Source of the DNA: CAIOSQ01 sp044359885
GTDB lineage: Bacteria; Pseudomonadota; Alphaproteobacteria; CACIAM-22H2
DNA: 26,726 bases
NCBI GenBank assembly: GCA_044359885.1
Contig: JBIKLI010000019.1
Span: 1 to 26,726, forward strand
Direction of reading: 5' to 3'
The notes beneath the pieces are model-generated. The model was not told where the DNA came from. It was given only the letters and a program-made list of their open reading frames with translations, and ran no database searches. Every line of letters starts with the position of its first letter. The stretch's first letter is position 1. Below are positions 1 through 7,789 of this stretch, piece after piece. The translations under genes and the position numbers were made by a program.

Positions 1-1
1 C

Positions 2-1105
2 TTCGACGCCTGGAAGGCGGTGACCTCGGCGATGGCCGAGTGCGGCAACGTCCAGTCCGAGCTGGACCAGAATTTCCGCCTGAAGCAGCCGGCCGCCTTC
101 GCGGCGACGCCGTCGCTCTATCATCTCGGCGGGGTGTCGAACGGCACGATGACGCCGCTGGTCAACGCCGGCACGATCCGGCCGCTGGACGATCTGGTCG
201 CCCGCCACGGCAGGCACCTGTCCCCGAACCAGCTGGTGCGGATCGACGGCAAGGTCATGGCCATCGCGATGATGGTCAACGCGCAGCACCTGGTGTTCCG
301 CGAGGACATCCTGGCCGAACTCGGCATCGCCGTGCCGACGACCTACGACGAGGTGCTGGCGGCGGCCGAGAAGATCAAGGCCTCGGGCAAGGTCCAGTAT
401 CCGCTGGGCGCGACCTTCAAGGCCGGCTGGGACCTGGCGCAGGACTTCAACAACATGTTCGTCGGCTTCGACGGCGTCTTCGTCAAGGCGGACAACACCC
501 CGGGCGTGAATTCCGAGGCCGGCGTCAGGGCGCTCGAGATGATGAAGCGTCTGTCGGCCTACATGGATCCCGAATTCCTGGTCTCCGATTCGCCCTTTGT
601 CCAGAAGCAGTTCCAGCAGGGCAAGATCGCGATGGCCAATCTCTGGGCCTCGCGGCTGGGCGCGCTCGAGGATCCGAAGGAGAGCCAGGTCGTCGGCAAG
701 ATCGGCGTCGCCGCGGCCCCGGCCGCGGTCCCGGGCGGCAAGCCCGCGACCACGCTGTGGTGGGACGGCATCGTCATCGCCCGCAACATTTCGGATGCCG
801 AGGCCGATGCCGCCTTCCGCGTGGCGATGGAAGGGCTGGACGAGGAGATGGTGAAGGCGAACAACAACGCCGCGGTCTGGCTGGTCGCGGGCTATGCGCC
901 CACCAAGCTCGCCACCGGCTCGATCGCCTCGGCCCGGGGCGGCGCGCCGAACTACGCCTCGACGACGGCGATGGGCCTGATGCACAACGCGATCGGCGAG
1001 CGGATCGCCGATTTCATGTCGGGCAAGACGGATGCGCGGACCACGCTCGCCGCGATCGAGGCCGCCTATCTGGTGCGCGCCAAGGAGCAGGGGCTGGTGA
1101 AGTAG
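2..1105 (+). CDS. Sugar-type ABC transporter solute-binding protein (5' partial)
   Basis: The reading frame is open from base 2, so the gene starts upstream; a GTG at 20 sits inside the coding sequence. The visible 367 residues match the family 1 extracellular solute-binding fold: an N-lobe segment reaching PLDDL, then the YDEVLAAAEKI helix typical of carbohydrate-binding proteins, and a C-lobe with TLWWDGIVIARN. The signal peptide is outside the window. Family knowledge says the protein binds a small solute in the periplasm and delivers it to the two permeases encoded 28 bp and about 1.1 kb downstream. No residue seen here fixes the ligand. The first ABC set is followed by a second complete binding protein plus permease set, so the ligands may be related. 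The family call is firm; the substrate is unknown. Confidence 0.9.
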   Translation, partial: FDAWKAVTSAMAECGNVQSELDQNFRLKQPAAFAATPSLYHLGGVSNGTMTPLVNAGTIRPLDDLVARHGRHLSPNQLVRIDGKVMAIAMMVNAQHLVFREDILAELGIAVPTTYDEVLAAAEKIKASGKVQYPLGATFKAGWDLAQDFNNMFVGFDGVFVKADNTPGVNSEAGVRALEMMKRLSAYMDPEFLVSDSPFVQKQFQQGKIAMANLWASRLGALEDPKESQVVGKIGVAAAPAAVPGGKPATTLWWDGIVIARNISDAEADAAFRVAMEGLDEEMVKANNNAAVWLVAGYAPTKLATGSIASARGGAPNYASTTAMGLMHNAIGERIADFMSGKTDARTTLAAIEAAYLVRAKEQGLVK

Positions 1106-1133
1106 GCGCCACGGACCGGCGCAGGTCGCGGCG

Positions 1134-2162
1134 ATGCGCGCGCGCAGCTTCGCGCTCTTCGTCGCGCCCTCGCTGGTCATGATGGCGCTGTTCGTCGCGG
1201 CGCCGCTGGTCGTCGTGGTCGTCCAGAGCTTCTACCGGACGGAGACGGTGTTCCGCGACGTGACCATCGAGAACTGCACGCCGGGTTTCCTGGCGCCGAC
1301 CTGCGTCACCGAGACGCGGCGGATCCCCGAACTCGGACCCGACGGCCGGCCGGTGACCCGGACCGTCGCCGTCGGCTTCGAGGCCTATCGCCAGCTGCTG
1401 CAGCCGGCGCGCGTCGCGGCGGCCTTCGCGCCCGGCGGGGGCGGGCTGGCGGCGGTGCTGGCCATCGATTTCTGGCGCGCGCTGCGCTTCACCCTGACCT
1501 TCACGCTCGCGACCCTGCCGCTGGTGCTGGGGCTGGGGCTGGCGCTGGCGCTGGCCGTGGACGGGCTGGCCCGGTCGCTGCGCGGGCCGGTGATCTTCGC
1601 GACGCTGCTGCCCTTCGTCGTGACGCCGGTCGTGGGCGCGCTGTCGATACGCTGGCTGTTCCTGGGCGACGGCATCATGACCCGGCTGCTGGAATGGCTG
1701 CTGGCGCGCGACATCGCGATGTTCGCGCAGGCCTGGACGATCGAGCTGCTGATGCTGTTCTACCGGGTCTGGCATGTCGTGCCCTTCGCCTTCGTGGTCT
1801 TCTATGCGGGGCTGCAGACCGTCGACCGCGACACGCTGGAATCGGCGATCGTCGACGGCGCGTCGCGCGCCGAGCGGCTGGTCCATGTCGTCGTGCCGCA
1901 CCTGGCGCCGCTGATCGTGTTCGTCGCGCTGATCCATCTCATGGACAGCTACCGGGTCTTCGACGAGGTCGTCGGCTTCGCGAGCCAGGCCCATGTCATC
2001 TCGCTGCAATGGCTGACCTTCAGCCTGCTGACGCCCGACGAGACCGGCAACCGCGCGCTGACGCGGGCGTCGGCCTCCGCCGTGCTGACCATGGCCGGCA
2101 TCGTCGTGCTGCTGATCGCGCCGCTGCGGCGGACGTGGCGCGACCACCGGCGGCGGAGCTGA
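1134..2162 (+). CDS. ABC transporter permease, MalF/UgpA type, with long periplasmic insert
   Basis: A 342-residue inner-membrane permease with about six membrane segments (roughly 8-30, 118-142, 151-176, 201-226, 257-275, 313-331). The cytoplasmic EAA-type loop that docks the ATPase is at about 228-256, with the core LESAIVDGAS, a looser version of the usual EAARIDGAS. Between segments 1 and 2 lies an unusually long loop of about 85 residues with two cysteines (C48 and C57), absent from the second importer set of this window. The loop should face the periplasm. The ATG at 1134 follows the binding-protein stop by 28 bp and has only a weak Shine-Dalgarno (AGGT). It pairs with the MalG-type permease that starts 3 bp after its stop. 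Substrate unknown. Confidence 0.92.
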   Translation: MRARSFALFVAPSLVMMALFVAAPLVVVVVQSFYRTETVFRDVTIENCTPGFLAPTCVTETRRIPELGPDGRPVTRTVAVGFEAYRQLLQPARVAAAFAPGGGGLAAVLAIDFWRALRFTLTFTLATLPLVLGLGLALALAVDGLARSLRGPVIFATLLPFVVTPVVGALSIRWLFLGDGIMTRLLEWLLARDIAMFAQAWTIELLMLFYRVWHVVPFAFVVFYAGLQTVDRDTLESAIVDGASRAERLVHVVVPHLAPLIVFVALIHLMDSYRVFDEVVGFASQAHVISLQWLTFSLLTPDETGNRALTRASASAVLTMAGIVVLLIAPLRRTWRDHRRRS

Positions 2163-2165
2163 GCC

Positions 2166-3095
2166 ATGGTCGCGAGCAGGGCCTTCGCGCGCCCCGCCTG
2201 GCTGCGCGCCGCGGCCGCGGCCTTCCTGGCGCTGTGGCTGCTCGTCGCCGTGTTCCCGCTCTTCTGGACCGCGCTGATGTCGCTGCGCCAGCCCGTGGAC
2301 GCGCTGTCCTCGAATCCGCTCGACGTCCTGTTCGGCGCCACCACGTTCGATCATTACCGGGCGGTCTGGATCACGCATGGCTTCTGGCGGAACTTCCTCA
2401 ATTCGGCGCTGATCACGGCCGGCGTCGTCCTGGTCTCGCTTTCGGTCGGCACGCTGGCGGGGTATGCCTTCGCGCGCACCGACACGCGGCTCGCCTTCTG
2501 GCTGCTGGTCGTGGCGGTGGTCTTCCGCGCCCTGCCGCATTCGGTGCTGGTCGCCGGCTATCTGCCGGTCTTCCTCGACTCGCGCGAGATCCTGGCGCCG
2601 CTATGGACCTGGCCGGGAACGGCCTGGCTGCTGGGCGCGTTCGCGCCGTCGCCGCCCACGCTCTACGGCCAGCCCTGGGCGGTGATCGCGGTGCTGGTGG
2701 CGATCAACCAGCCGTTCACGATCTGGATGATGCGCGCCTTCTTCCGCGGGGTCCCGTCCGAGATCGACGAGGCGGCCCGCGTCGACGGCTGTTCGCAGTT
2801 CGGCGCGTTCCGGCGCGTCGTCATGCCGGTGATGTGGCCGGGCGTGATCACCACCGGACTGTTCTCTTTCCTGCTCGCCTACAACGACTATCTCGTCACC
2901 GCGATGCTCCTGGACGCGCAGTCGCAGACGATGGTGCCGGCGATCTCCCAGTTCATGAACCGCGAGACGCGCGCGGCCGACCAGATCGAGGCGATCGCCG
3001 CCGCGGTGTCGATCACGGCGCCGCTGTTCGTCCTGGTGATGGCCTTCCAGAACCAGATCGTGTCCGGCCTGACCGCCGGCGCCGTGAAAGGATGA
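2166..3095 (+). CDS. ABC transporter permease, MalG type
   Basis: A 309-residue permease with an N-terminal membrane segment at about 15-37 and a canonical EAA loop around 199-221 (DEAARVDGCS followed by RRVVMP). The ending FQNQIVSGLTAGAVKG is the standard C-terminus of MalG-type sugar permeases. Between membrane segments 3 and 4, about residues 137-168, there is a proline- and tryptophan-rich stretch of roughly 30 residues not seen in the second set's counterpart; it should be periplasmic. The ATG at 2166 lies 3 bp after the previous stop, with GGAG at the end of that gene as likely ribosome site. With the preceding permease it should form the transmembrane heterodimer; the ATPase is not in the window. 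Confidence 0.93.
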   Translation: MVASRAFARPAWLRAAAAAFLALWLLVAVFPLFWTALMSLRQPVDALSSNPLDVLFGATTFDHYRAVWITHGFWRNFLNSALITAGVVLVSLSVGTLAGYAFARTDTRLAFWLLVVAVVFRALPHSVLVAGYLPVFLDSREILAPLWTWPGTAWLLGAFAPSPPTLYGQPWAVIAVLVAINQPFTIWMMRAFFRGVPSEIDEAARVDGCSQFGAFRRVVMPVMWPGVITTGLFSFLLAYNDYLVTAMLLDAQSQTMVPAISQFMNRETRAADQIEAIAAAVSITAPLFVLVMAFQNQIVSGLTAGAVKG

Positions 3096-3099
3096 GGCG

Positions 3100-3636
3100 A
3101 TGAGCGGAGCGAGACCCGAACAGGCGCGGCTGACCCGCGACAACGACCTCTCGCGCACGGCCGAGACGCAGCGCGTCATCGAGGCGATGGTCGACGGCCT
3201 CAACGACCACAAGATCTCCGGCATCGCGGAATTCTTCCATGCCGCCTTCCGCTGGATGGGCAATGCCGGGTGCGGGACGAAGAACGGGCTGGCCGAATTC
3301 CAGGAGAACTGGCAGCGCCCGTTCCAGGCGGCCTTCTCGGACAAGGTGGCGATCGACGAGGCGCGCATCTTCCAGGGCCAGTGGGGCGCGTCCTTCGGCG
3401 CCCAGCACGCCGTGCATTCCGGGACCTTCATGGGCATTCCGCCGACCGGCAGGCGGGTCGAGATCCGCTACATGGATTTCTGGAAGGTGGTCGACGGCAA
3501 GATCGTCGACAACTGGGTGATGGTCGATTTCCCGCATGTGCTGCGGCAACTGGGCGTGGACGTGTTCGACGGCGAGGGCTGGGAGGTCTTCGACCGCGGC
3601 GAGCGCGTTCCCCCGCGCCCCGGCCACGACAGGTGA
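3100..3636 (+). CDS. NTF2-like / SnoaL-like (ester cyclase family) protein
   Basis: A 178-residue single-domain protein of the cone-shaped alpha+beta NTF2 superfamily. Supporting features are an N-terminal helix with VIEAMVDGLNDHK, then GTFMGIPPTGRRVEIRYMDF, and the closing strand DNWVMVDFPHVLRQLGV at about 137-153, all typical of SnoaL-like polyketide cyclase/ester cyclase proteins. These usually act on small hydrophobic or sugar-like molecules in the cytoplasm, but the family is catalytically very diverse. The start lies 4 bp after the permease stop with AAAGGATGAGG as ribosome site, so it is translationally linked to the transporter. The closing-strand pattern recurs twice in the next gene. 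Function in this operon is unknown; an isomerase, dehydratase or hydrolase acting on the imported compound is possible. Confidence 0.8.
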   Translation: MSGARPEQARLTRDNDLSRTAETQRVIEAMVDGLNDHKISGIAEFFHAAFRWMGNAGCGTKNGLAEFQENWQRPFQAAFSDKVAIDEARIFQGQWGASFGAQHAVHSGTFMGIPPTGRRVEIRYMDFWKVVDGKIVDNWVMVDFPHVLRQLGVDVFDGEGWEVFDRGERVPPRPGHDR

Positions 3637-3652
3637 CGCGAGGAGAGACGCC

Positions 3653-4627
3653 ATGCCGATGACGGGATTCGACGCGCGCTGGAAGGATTTCCCCGACTAC
3701 ATCCTGGGGATCACGAAGGAGATCTGGGAGGATCGCGGGATCGCCACGCTGCACCGCTATTACGCCGAGGACATCGTGGTGCGATCGCCGTCCTCGATCG
3801 TGCGCGGCAACGGCGGCGTGATCGCGGCGACGATGGCGACGCTGGCGGAGTTTCCCGACCGCACGCTGCTGGGCGAGGACGTGATCTGGTCCGACCATCC
3901 CGGGCACGGGCTGCTGTCCTCGCATCGCCTGCTTTCGACCGCCACCCATGCGCGCGACGGCGTCTATGGCAAGGCGACCGGACGGCGGCTGGTCTACCGC
4001 ATCGTCGCCGACTGCGCCGCGCGCGAGAACCGGATCTACGACGAGTGGCTGATCCGCGACCAGGGCGCGATCGTCCGCCAGCTGGGTCTGGAGCCGAAGG
4101 CCTATGCGCTCGCGCAGATCGCGGCCGAAGGCGGGCCGGAGCGCTGCGCGCGTCCGTTCGCGCCGGAGCGCGACATCGCCGGCGGCTATCGCGGCCGCGG
4201 CAACGACCATGCGACCGGCCAGCGCTACGCGGCGCTGCTGACGCGGCTGATGGACGCCGATTTCGCCGCCATTCCGCGCGAATACGACCGGGCGGCGCAG
4301 CTCGAATATCCGGGCGGCGTCACCGGCCATGGCTGGGGCGATGCGGACGCGTTCTGGCTGGGGCTGCGCGCCGCGTTTCCCTCGGCTCGCTTCGAGATCC
4401 ACCACGTGATCGGGCGCGACGATCCGGGATTCTCGCCGCGCGCCGCGCTGCGCTGGTCGCTGGACGGGATCCACGACGGCTGGGGCGCCTTCGGCGCGCC
4501 CAGCGGCGCGCGGGTCCACGTGATGGGGATCTGCCATGCCGAGTTCGGCCCCTGGGGCCTGCGGCGGGAATACGCGCTCTACGACGAGACCGCGATCTGG
4601 AAGCAGATCGCGCTGAAGACCGGCTGA
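3653..4627 (+). CDS. Tandem NTF2-like / SnoaL-like two-domain protein
   Basis: The ATG at 3653 has GAGGAG-type ribosome binding just upstream and lies 17 bp after the previous gene. The 324-residue product contains two NTF2-like domains joined by a linker near residues 165-185. The duplication shows in the repeated closing strands: DEWLIRDQGAIVRQLGL at about 130-146 and REYALYDETAIWKQIAL at about 305-321, both resembling the end of the preceding NTF2-like protein. Each repeat also has a helix plus aromatic-rich sheet. The pairing with a single-domain relative suggests either different steps on one substrate or a hetero-oligomer. A longer frame begins at 3536 inside the previous gene, but 3653 has the better start signals. 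Enzymatic role not recognisable. Confidence 0.75.
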   Translation: MPMTGFDARWKDFPDYILGITKEIWEDRGIATLHRYYAEDIVVRSPSSIVRGNGGVIAATMATLAEFPDRTLLGEDVIWSDHPGHGLLSSHRLLSTATHARDGVYGKATGRRLVYRIVADCAARENRIYDEWLIRDQGAIVRQLGLEPKAYALAQIAAEGGPERCARPFAPERDIAGGYRGRGNDHATGQRYAALLTRLMDADFAAIPREYDRAAQLEYPGGVTGHGWGDADAFWLGLRAAFPSARFEIHHVIGRDDPGFSPRAALRWSLDGIHDGWGAFGAPSGARVHVMGICHAEFGPWGLRREYALYDETAIWKQIALKTG

Positions 4628-4658
4628 CGCCGGCACGACCCACGACCAGGAGGAAGCG

Positions 4659-5978
4659 ATGGACATCAGACGCAGGACCGCCATTCTCGCCGGCGCCGCC
4701 GCCGCGGCCGGAGCTTTCGTACCGACGACCGGGCGCGCGCAGGTCGCCGCCGCGCTGTCCGGGCTCAAGCCCGGGCGGCCCCACGCCGGCCAGGAGGTGA
4801 AGATCCTCTGCGTCGTGGCGACGCAGTTCACCGCCCACCAGACCCGTGCGGCGGCCTTCACCGACGCCACCGGCATCAAGGTCAGCTACACCTTCGTGCC
4901 CTTCGCCAACATGCGCGAGGCGCTGACCGCCGAGATGGTCGGCGGTGCCGGCGGCTACGACATGGTCACGGCGATGGACCAGTGGATCCCGTCGCTGGTC
5001 AACCTGCTGGAGCCGGTCGATGCGCGGCTTGCGGACAAGCGGATCGACGTCGCGGCCTATCCCGGGGCCTTCCTGGGCGTCGGCCGGATCGGCGGGAAGC
5101 TCTACGGGCTGCCGACCCGCGCGCATGTCCAGCTGCTGTTCTATCGCAAGGACCTGTTCGCCAAGCACGGGCTCAAGGTGCCCGCGACCTGGGACGACGT
5201 GATCGCGGCGTCGAAGACGCTGCAGGAGAAGGAGAACATCGCCGGGATCGCGCTGCCCTACGGCAAGAACAACGGCCAGAACCTGATGGTCTGGTACAAT
5301 TTCCTCTGGGGTCGCGGCGCCGACGTGTTCGACGCGCAAGGCATGCCCGCCTTCGCGTCCGAGGCCGGCCTGAAGGCGACGCAGGACTACATCGACATGC
5401 TGCGGACCCACAGGATCACGCCGCCCGCGGCCGTGTCCTTCACCGAGCAGGACGCGGTCAACTCCATGCGCGGCGGCAATTCCGCGATGGTGCCGGTCTG
5501 GTGGTGGGTCCGCGGCGGGCTGCTCGACCCCAGGGTCTCGAAGCTGACCGAGGACCAGGTCGGCGCGGCGCCGCTGCCGAATTTCGGCGCCGGCGCGCGG
5601 TCGACCTACATCAACTGCTGGATCTACGGCCTCACCGCGCGCTCGCAGCGCAAGGACGCGGCGATGGAATATCTCAGCTTCGTCACCCACCCCGCGATCG
5701 AGCGCGACATCCTGCTCGATCCGAAGGAGAGCGACGTCGTCAGCGTCCACCTCTCGAACATGCGCGATCCCGACGTCAACCGCCGCTTCGGCGGGATCCA
5801 CGAGATGGCCGTGGAGGCGCTGCGCAACACCAAGGCGGTGCCCTACACCGCCGACTGGCCGCAGATGATGGAGGCGATCGAGACGGCGATGTCCGAGGCG
5901 GCCTCGGGCGCGCGCAGCGTGCCGGACGCCTTCCGCGCCGCCGACGCGGCGGTCCGGCGCATCGCGCGCCGCGGCTGA
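4659..5978 (+). CDS. Tat-exported ABC transporter solute-binding protein
   Basis: A 439-residue family 1 solute-binding protein. The leader has a twin-arginine region (IRRRTAIL, residues 3-10), an alanine-rich hydrophobic stretch, and a likely cleavage after GRA at about residue 27, pointing to Tat export. The mature part has the expected interdomain strands, the helix with WDDVIAASKTLQ, and the GGNSAMVPVWWW segment of the ligand cleft. A strong AGGAGG at 4648-4653 precedes the ATG. It begins the second importer set. A 12-bp hairpin follows its stop, a usual way for binding-protein mRNA to outnumber permease mRNA. It is clearly different in sequence from the first binding protein. Ligand unknown; carbohydrate or polyol class by family. 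Confidence 0.93.
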   Translation: MDIRRRTAILAGAAAAAGAFVPTTGRAQVAAALSGLKPGRPHAGQEVKILCVVATQFTAHQTRAAAFTDATGIKVSYTFVPFANMREALTAEMVGGAGGYDMVTAMDQWIPSLVNLLEPVDARLADKRIDVAAYPGAFLGVGRIGGKLYGLPTRAHVQLLFYRKDLFAKHGLKVPATWDDVIAASKTLQEKENIAGIALPYGKNNGQNLMVWYNFLWGRGADVFDAQGMPAFASEAGLKATQDYIDMLRTHRITPPAAVSFTEQDAVNSMRGGNSAMVPVWWWVRGGLLDPRVSKLTEDQVGAAPLPNFGAGARSTYINCWIYGLTARSQRKDAAMEYLSFVTHPAIERDILLDPKESDVVSVHLSNMRDPDVNRRFGGIHEMAVEALRNTKAVPYTADWPQMMEAIETAMSEAASGARSVPDAFRAADAAVRRIARRG

Positions 5979-5994
5979 CCGGGTTCGGGTGGAC

Positions 5995-6021
5995 GGGGCC
6001 GGCGCCGTTGGCGCCGGCCCC
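5995..6021 (+). promoter_or_regulatory. Intercistronic 12-bp perfect hairpin
   Basis: GGGGCCGGCGCC at 5995-6006 and GGCGCCGGCCCC at 6010-6021 are exact reverse complements around a 3-nt loop, GTT. It sits between the second binding protein (stop at 5978) and the first permease (start 6035), and no T-run follows. Inferred role: protecting the 3' end of the binding-protein message or partly blocking read-through, giving more binding protein than permease. It also ends only 13 nt before the permease ATG and could limit its translation. Confidence 0.75.
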
Positions 6022-6034
6022 CGATACGCCGGCG

Positions 6035-6916
6035 ATGAAGGACCGAGTCGCGAAATACCTGCTGATCCTGCCCGCGGCGGCGGTGATCCTCGGCACGACG
6101 ATCTGGCCGCTGGCCTCGGCGCTGCTCGCCAGCTTCCGCGACTGGCGGCTGAAGCGCTCGGCGCTGCCCGGGCGCTTCGTCGGTTGGGACAACTACGCCT
6201 TCGCCTTCGAGGAGCCCGACTTCCTCAACGCGCTCGCGGTCACCGCCCGCTTCGTGGTGCTTGACGTGACGCTGACCGTGGCGCTTGCGCTCGGTCTGGC
6301 CCTGCTGCTGCGCCGGGCGGGGATCATGCAGAGCCTGACCAGGGCCGTGCTGATCATCCCGTTCGCGATGAGCCCGGCGCTGATCGGCGTGTCGTTCCGC
6401 TTCATGTTCAACGGCGAGCACGGCGTGATCGCGCACGCGCTGGGGGCGATACCCGGTCTTGGCGACGTGATCTGGCTCGCGCATCCGACCTTCGCGATGC
6501 TGGTGCTGGTGGCTTCCGACGTCTGGCACTGGTTCCCGTACATGACGCTTGTCGTGCTCGGCGGCCTCGCCGCGATCCCGGTCGAGACCGAGGAGGCGGC
6601 GCGCATCGACGGCGCCAGCGAGGCGCAGGTGCTGCGGCATGTCGTGCTGCCCCAGCTTTCCGGGGTGCTGGCCGTGGTCGCCGTGCTCAAGACCATCTTC
6701 GCGCTGAAGATGTTCGACCAGGTGGTGACGCTGACGGGCGGCGGGCCCGGCATATCGACCCAGACCCTGGCGCATTACATCTTCACCGTCGGCTTCGTGC
6801 ATTACGACATGGGTCTGGCCTCGGCGCTCGCCTGGATGCTGACGCTGCTGCTGGGCGCCGTCGGCGCCTTCTATCTGCGCCTGATCCTGCCGGGGCGGCG
6901 GGGGGCTCATGGCTGA
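6035..6916 (+). CDS. ABC transporter permease, MalF/UgpA type
   Basis: The 293-residue protein starts MKDRVAKYLLILPAAAV at the ATG at 6035. A longer open frame runs through the binding-protein gene but is a shadow; a TTG at 6008 inside the hairpin is a less likely alternative start. It has an N-terminal membrane anchor at about 8-33, further segments to residue 283, and a textbook EAA loop at about 185-206 (EEAARIDGAS then RHVVLPQL). The TLTGGGPGISTQTL stretch before the last segment is a hallmark of this permease type. No clear Shine-Dalgarno is visible, fitting lower expression than the binding protein. It overlaps the next permease by 8 bp, implying translational coupling. Confidence 0.93.
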   Translation: MKDRVAKYLLILPAAAVILGTTIWPLASALLASFRDWRLKRSALPGRFVGWDNYAFAFEEPDFLNALAVTARFVVLDVTLTVALALGLALLLRRAGIMQSLTRAVLIIPFAMSPALIGVSFRFMFNGEHGVIAHALGAIPGLGDVIWLAHPTFAMLVLVASDVWHWFPYMTLVVLGGLAAIPVETEEAARIDGASEAQVLRHVVLPQLSGVLAVVAVLKTIFALKMFDQVVTLTGGGPGISTQTLAHYIFTVGFVHYDMGLASALAWMLTLLLGAVGAFYLRLILPGRRGAHG

Positions 6917-7751
6917 ACGCCGATCCACGGGCGTCTCCGGCGCCGGCATCGCCCGGATCGCCGGCGCCGGCGCGCTCCTCGCCGTGTTCCTGGTCATCGT
7001 CTTCCCGGTCGCGTGGCTGGTGCTGACCGCGTTCAAGCTGCCGCGCGACGTCTATGAGATCACATGGCTGTTCCAGCCGACCGCCGAGAACTTCGCGATC
7101 ATCTTCCAGCCGCCGTGGAATCTCGGACGGCGGATCGCCAACAGCGTGATCGTGGCGGCGGCCACGGTCGCGATCGCGATCCCGGTGGCCACGCTGGCGG
7201 CCTATTCCTTCTCGCGTTTCGACTTCTTCATGAAGCGCGGCCTCTTCTACCTGATCCTCGCGACGCAGTTCGTGCCGGCGGTCGTGATCATCCTGCCCTT
7301 CTATCTCATGTTCCGGGACCTGGGGCTGCTCGACACGCGCACCGGGCTGGTGATCGTCAACCTCGCCATCGTCACGCCTTTCGCGATCTGGATGCTCAAG
7401 GGCTTCTTCGACGCCGTGCCGGTCGAATGCGACGAGGCGGCGCTGATCGACGGCGCCTCGCGGCTCGCCATCGTCAGGCTGGTGGTCGTGCCGATGGCCT
7501 TTCCAGGCGTGATCGTGGCGGCGGTGTTCTGCTTCATCCTCGCCTGGAACGAGTTCATCTTCGCGCTGATCCTGACCCGCAACGACGCCGTGACGCTTCA
7601 GGTGGGGCTTGCCGGCTTCCGCACCGAGCGCGGCGACGTCTGGGAGCTGATGGCGGCGGCGGGAATCCTGATCACCGTGCCCGCGGCGATCGCCGCGACC
7701 CTGATCCAGAAGCATTTCGTCGGCGGCCTGACCGGCGGCGCCGTCAAGTGA
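6909..7751 (+). CDS. ABC transporter permease, MalG type
   Basis: A 280-residue permease with six expected membrane segments. The EAA loop lies at about 174-195 (DEAALIDGASRL then VVVPMAFPG), and the C-terminus FVGGLTGGAVK is diagnostic for MalG-like partners. Its start overlaps the end of the previous permease by 8 bp, with a G-rich stretch as ribosome site. Unlike the MalG-type permease of the first set, it lacks an extended periplasmic loop between segments 3 and 4. It completes the transmembrane part of the second importer. No ATPase follows; the next gene is a cupin 38 bp on. Confidence 0.94.
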   Translation: MAERRSTGVSGAGIARIAGAGALLAVFLVIVFPVAWLVLTAFKLPRDVYEITWLFQPTAENFAIIFQPPWNLGRRIANSVIVAAATVAIAIPVATLAAYSFSRFDFFMKRGLFYLILATQFVPAVVIILPFYLMFRDLGLLDTRTGLVIVNLAIVTPFAIWMLKGFFDAVPVECDEAALIDGASRLAIVRLVVVPMAFPGVIVAAVFCFILAWNEFIFALILTRNDAVTLQVGLAGFRTERGDVWELMAAAGILITVPAAIAATLIQKHFVGGLTGGAVK

Positions 7752-7753
7752 GA

Positions 7754-7767
7754 GCCGGCGCGCCGGC
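7754..7767 (+). repeat. Short GC palindrome after second permease set
   Basis: GCCGGCGCGCCGGC is a perfect 14-bp palindrome just after the permease stop and before the ribosome site (AGAAAGAGGA) of the cupin gene. It could fold as a small 5-bp hairpin in the message. In DNA this GC-rich such a palindrome may arise by chance. Confidence 0.35.
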
Positions 7768-7789
7768 GTCGCCAGAAAGAGGACATCGC

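Noticed and set aside
1014..2540. Long minus-strand frame across the first permease genes
   Set aside because: Composition rich in R, Q, H and D with no domain; it is a shadow of the plus-strand permeases in GC-rich DNA.
3536..3652. Start of the tandem NTF2 gene at 3536
   Set aside because: Those residues overlap the previous gene out of frame and look like shadow coding; the ATG at 3653 has a ribosome site and a natural N-terminus.
4982..6034. Upstream extension of the permease frame through the second binding-protein gene
   Set aside because: Arg/Gly/Ala-rich shadow sequence; the real permease starts at the ATG at 6035 with a membrane anchor.
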